64,000 bases of DNA. Source: Planococcus sp. SK3692. GTDB lineage: Bacteria; Bacillota; Bacilli; Bacillales_A; Planococcaceae. Positions 63,379 through 64,000 of the stretch are shown here, piece by piece. The notes under the pieces are model-generated. The model ran no database searches and was not told the origin of the DNA. It saw nothing but the letters and a program-made list of their open reading frames with translations. Position 1 is the stretch's first letter, and each line of letters begins with the position of its first letter. The stretch is from the NCBI RefSeq assembly GCF_028890485.2, contig NZ_JARCHV010000002.1, positions 806,001 through 870,000 on the forward strand. The letters are read 5' to 3'. A program made the position numbers and the translations under genes.

Positions 63379-64000
63379 GTGAAGAAAACTATAGCTTTCA
63401 TATTGCTGCTCACCATGTTGGTTACAAGCCCTTGGCAAATTGCTGCAGCAGATGAGTCATCTGGTAAAGATCCGAAAGTCTTGATTTTGTATCACGCGGA
63501 AGAAGAGACACAAAAGGAAGAAGTTCCGATTTTGGATATGCTGGCAGGACATTTCAGTTCGGATATCACCATACAATCCATTGAGGAAGCTGCAGCAGAA
63601 TACGTCAAGGGCGATTACACGCACATCATATACTTCGGGCTTGGAAAACGGCAATTGACAGAAGAAGAATTATTCATTGTCGACCAATATGACGACGTGA
63701 AAAAAATGTTTATTGGAAATTATTTTGAATACTTTAAAGAAGCTCCTGATCTCAGCATCCGGGATTATCGGAACATTGATGCCGTTAGTGGCGAAGGTAA
63801 AATGTTCGATTTAAAGGAAGAAAAGGATATGATGCTCATCAATGGCATCGAACAGATGGATGTTCTTTTTGAAGGACAAGCAGCAGATGGGGCATATCCG
63901 TTGATCTTTAAAAACGATACTTTATATTATGTCGCCGCCAACTCGATTACCGGCAGGATCAGTGACGTTTTAGGGGAATCGCTTTTCGACTTTTTCGATG
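63379..64000 (+). CDS. YdaL-like (DUF2334-type) secreted protein, N-terminal part (cut by window end)
   Basis: 207 codons visible, open to the last base. GTG 63379 behind AAAGGGGG (8 bases). Signal peptide of about 25 residues (AFILLLTMLVTSPWQIAAAD), then KVLILYHAEEE, HIIYFGLGKRQLTEEE and KMFIGNYFEYFK, which fits a flavodoxin-like N-domain such as precedes the deacetylase-like DUF2334 domain of YdaL. The C-terminal part lies outside the window. Operon position after the YdaJ-like gene supports the call. Confidence 0.6.
   Translation, partial: MKKTIAFILLLTMLVTSPWQIAAADESSGKDPKVLILYHAEEETQKEEVPILDMLAGHFSSDITIQSIEEAAAEYVKGDYTHIIYFGLGKRQLTEEELFIVDQYDDVKKMFIGNYFEYFKEAPDLSIRDYRNIDAVSGEGKMFDLKEEKDMMLINGIEQMDVLFEGQAADGAYPLIFKNDTLYYVAANSITGRISDVLGESLFDFFD

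Overview
The window is a chromosomal segment of a moderate-GC Gram-positive bacterium of the Bacillales, most likely Planococcaceae (Planococcus/Planomicrobium-like). I infer this from strong AGGAGG-type ribosome sites, GTG/TTG starts, a GlpP-antiterminated glpF-glpK-glpD set, an LTA synthase-type sulfatase, class D sortase with an LPxTA acidic surface protein, cell-wall-binding-repeat-2 proteins, GDYXXLXY/DUF2157 and YuiD/DUF212 proteins. I see no rRNA, tRNA, CRISPR array, prophage or transposase. Both ends are cut: a cell-wall-binding protein at the left edge and a YdaL-like protein at the right edge.

Layout. 0-18 kb: mixed housekeeping genes (VanZ, a diguanylate cyclase, LTA synthase-like protein, PatB-type C-S lyase, Lrp and TetR regulators, a GGDEF-EAL protein, an SDR, an amidase) and a HEPN-family protein with an altered RNase motif. 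18-37 kb: a surface-polymer locus. It holds a beta-helix protein, two ATP-grasp paralogues, four FemAB/GNAT-like transferases (three in tandem), hmoB, a MurJ-type flippase, a polymerase-like membrane protein, a nucleotide-sugar-dehydrogenase homologue that has lost its catalytic residues, a priming sugar transferase, and two near-duplicate glycosyltransferases with an HPrK-like P-loop protein between them. 37-41 kb: membrane and metabolic genes. 41.6-46.7 kb: glpP, glpF, glpK, glpD with two terminator-bearing leaders and a cre-like site. 46.9-54.2 kb: cell-surface proteins (subtilase with cell-wall-binding repeats, zinc-ribbon membrane trypsin-like protease, sortase and its LPKTA substrate). 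54.4-58.4 kb: a TyrR-like activator lacking the GAFTGA loop, co-transcribed with a class-III aminotransferase and a YjiH-type transporter. 58.5-64 kb: galU, a GNAT protein, then an operon resembling ydaJKLMN/pss (degenerate-GGDEF membrane protein, processive GT2, YdaJ-like lipoprotein, YdaL-like protein), i.e. a probable c-di-GMP-controlled exopolysaccharide machine. Two active-looking GGDEF proteins elsewhere in the window could feed it.

The most distinctive signals are not single genes. (1) Four promoters in the 18-29 kb polymer locus share one architecture: a TTTAACC-like direct repeat with 11-bp period, then exactly 9 bp, then a TAGNNT -10 box. This resembles a PhoP box and defines a local regulon. 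(2) Two families of intergenic repeats (five and three copies) show compensatory base changes in predicted stems, so they look like structured, selected elements. (3) Inverted copies of one family bracket the hmoB/FemAB-like module. (4) The polymer locus pairs a Wzx/Wzy-like assembly line with ATP-grasp ligases, aminoacyl-transferase-fold proteins and a small-molecule-kinase-like protein, suggesting an amino-acid- or phosphate-decorated polymer that I do not recognise as a described system.
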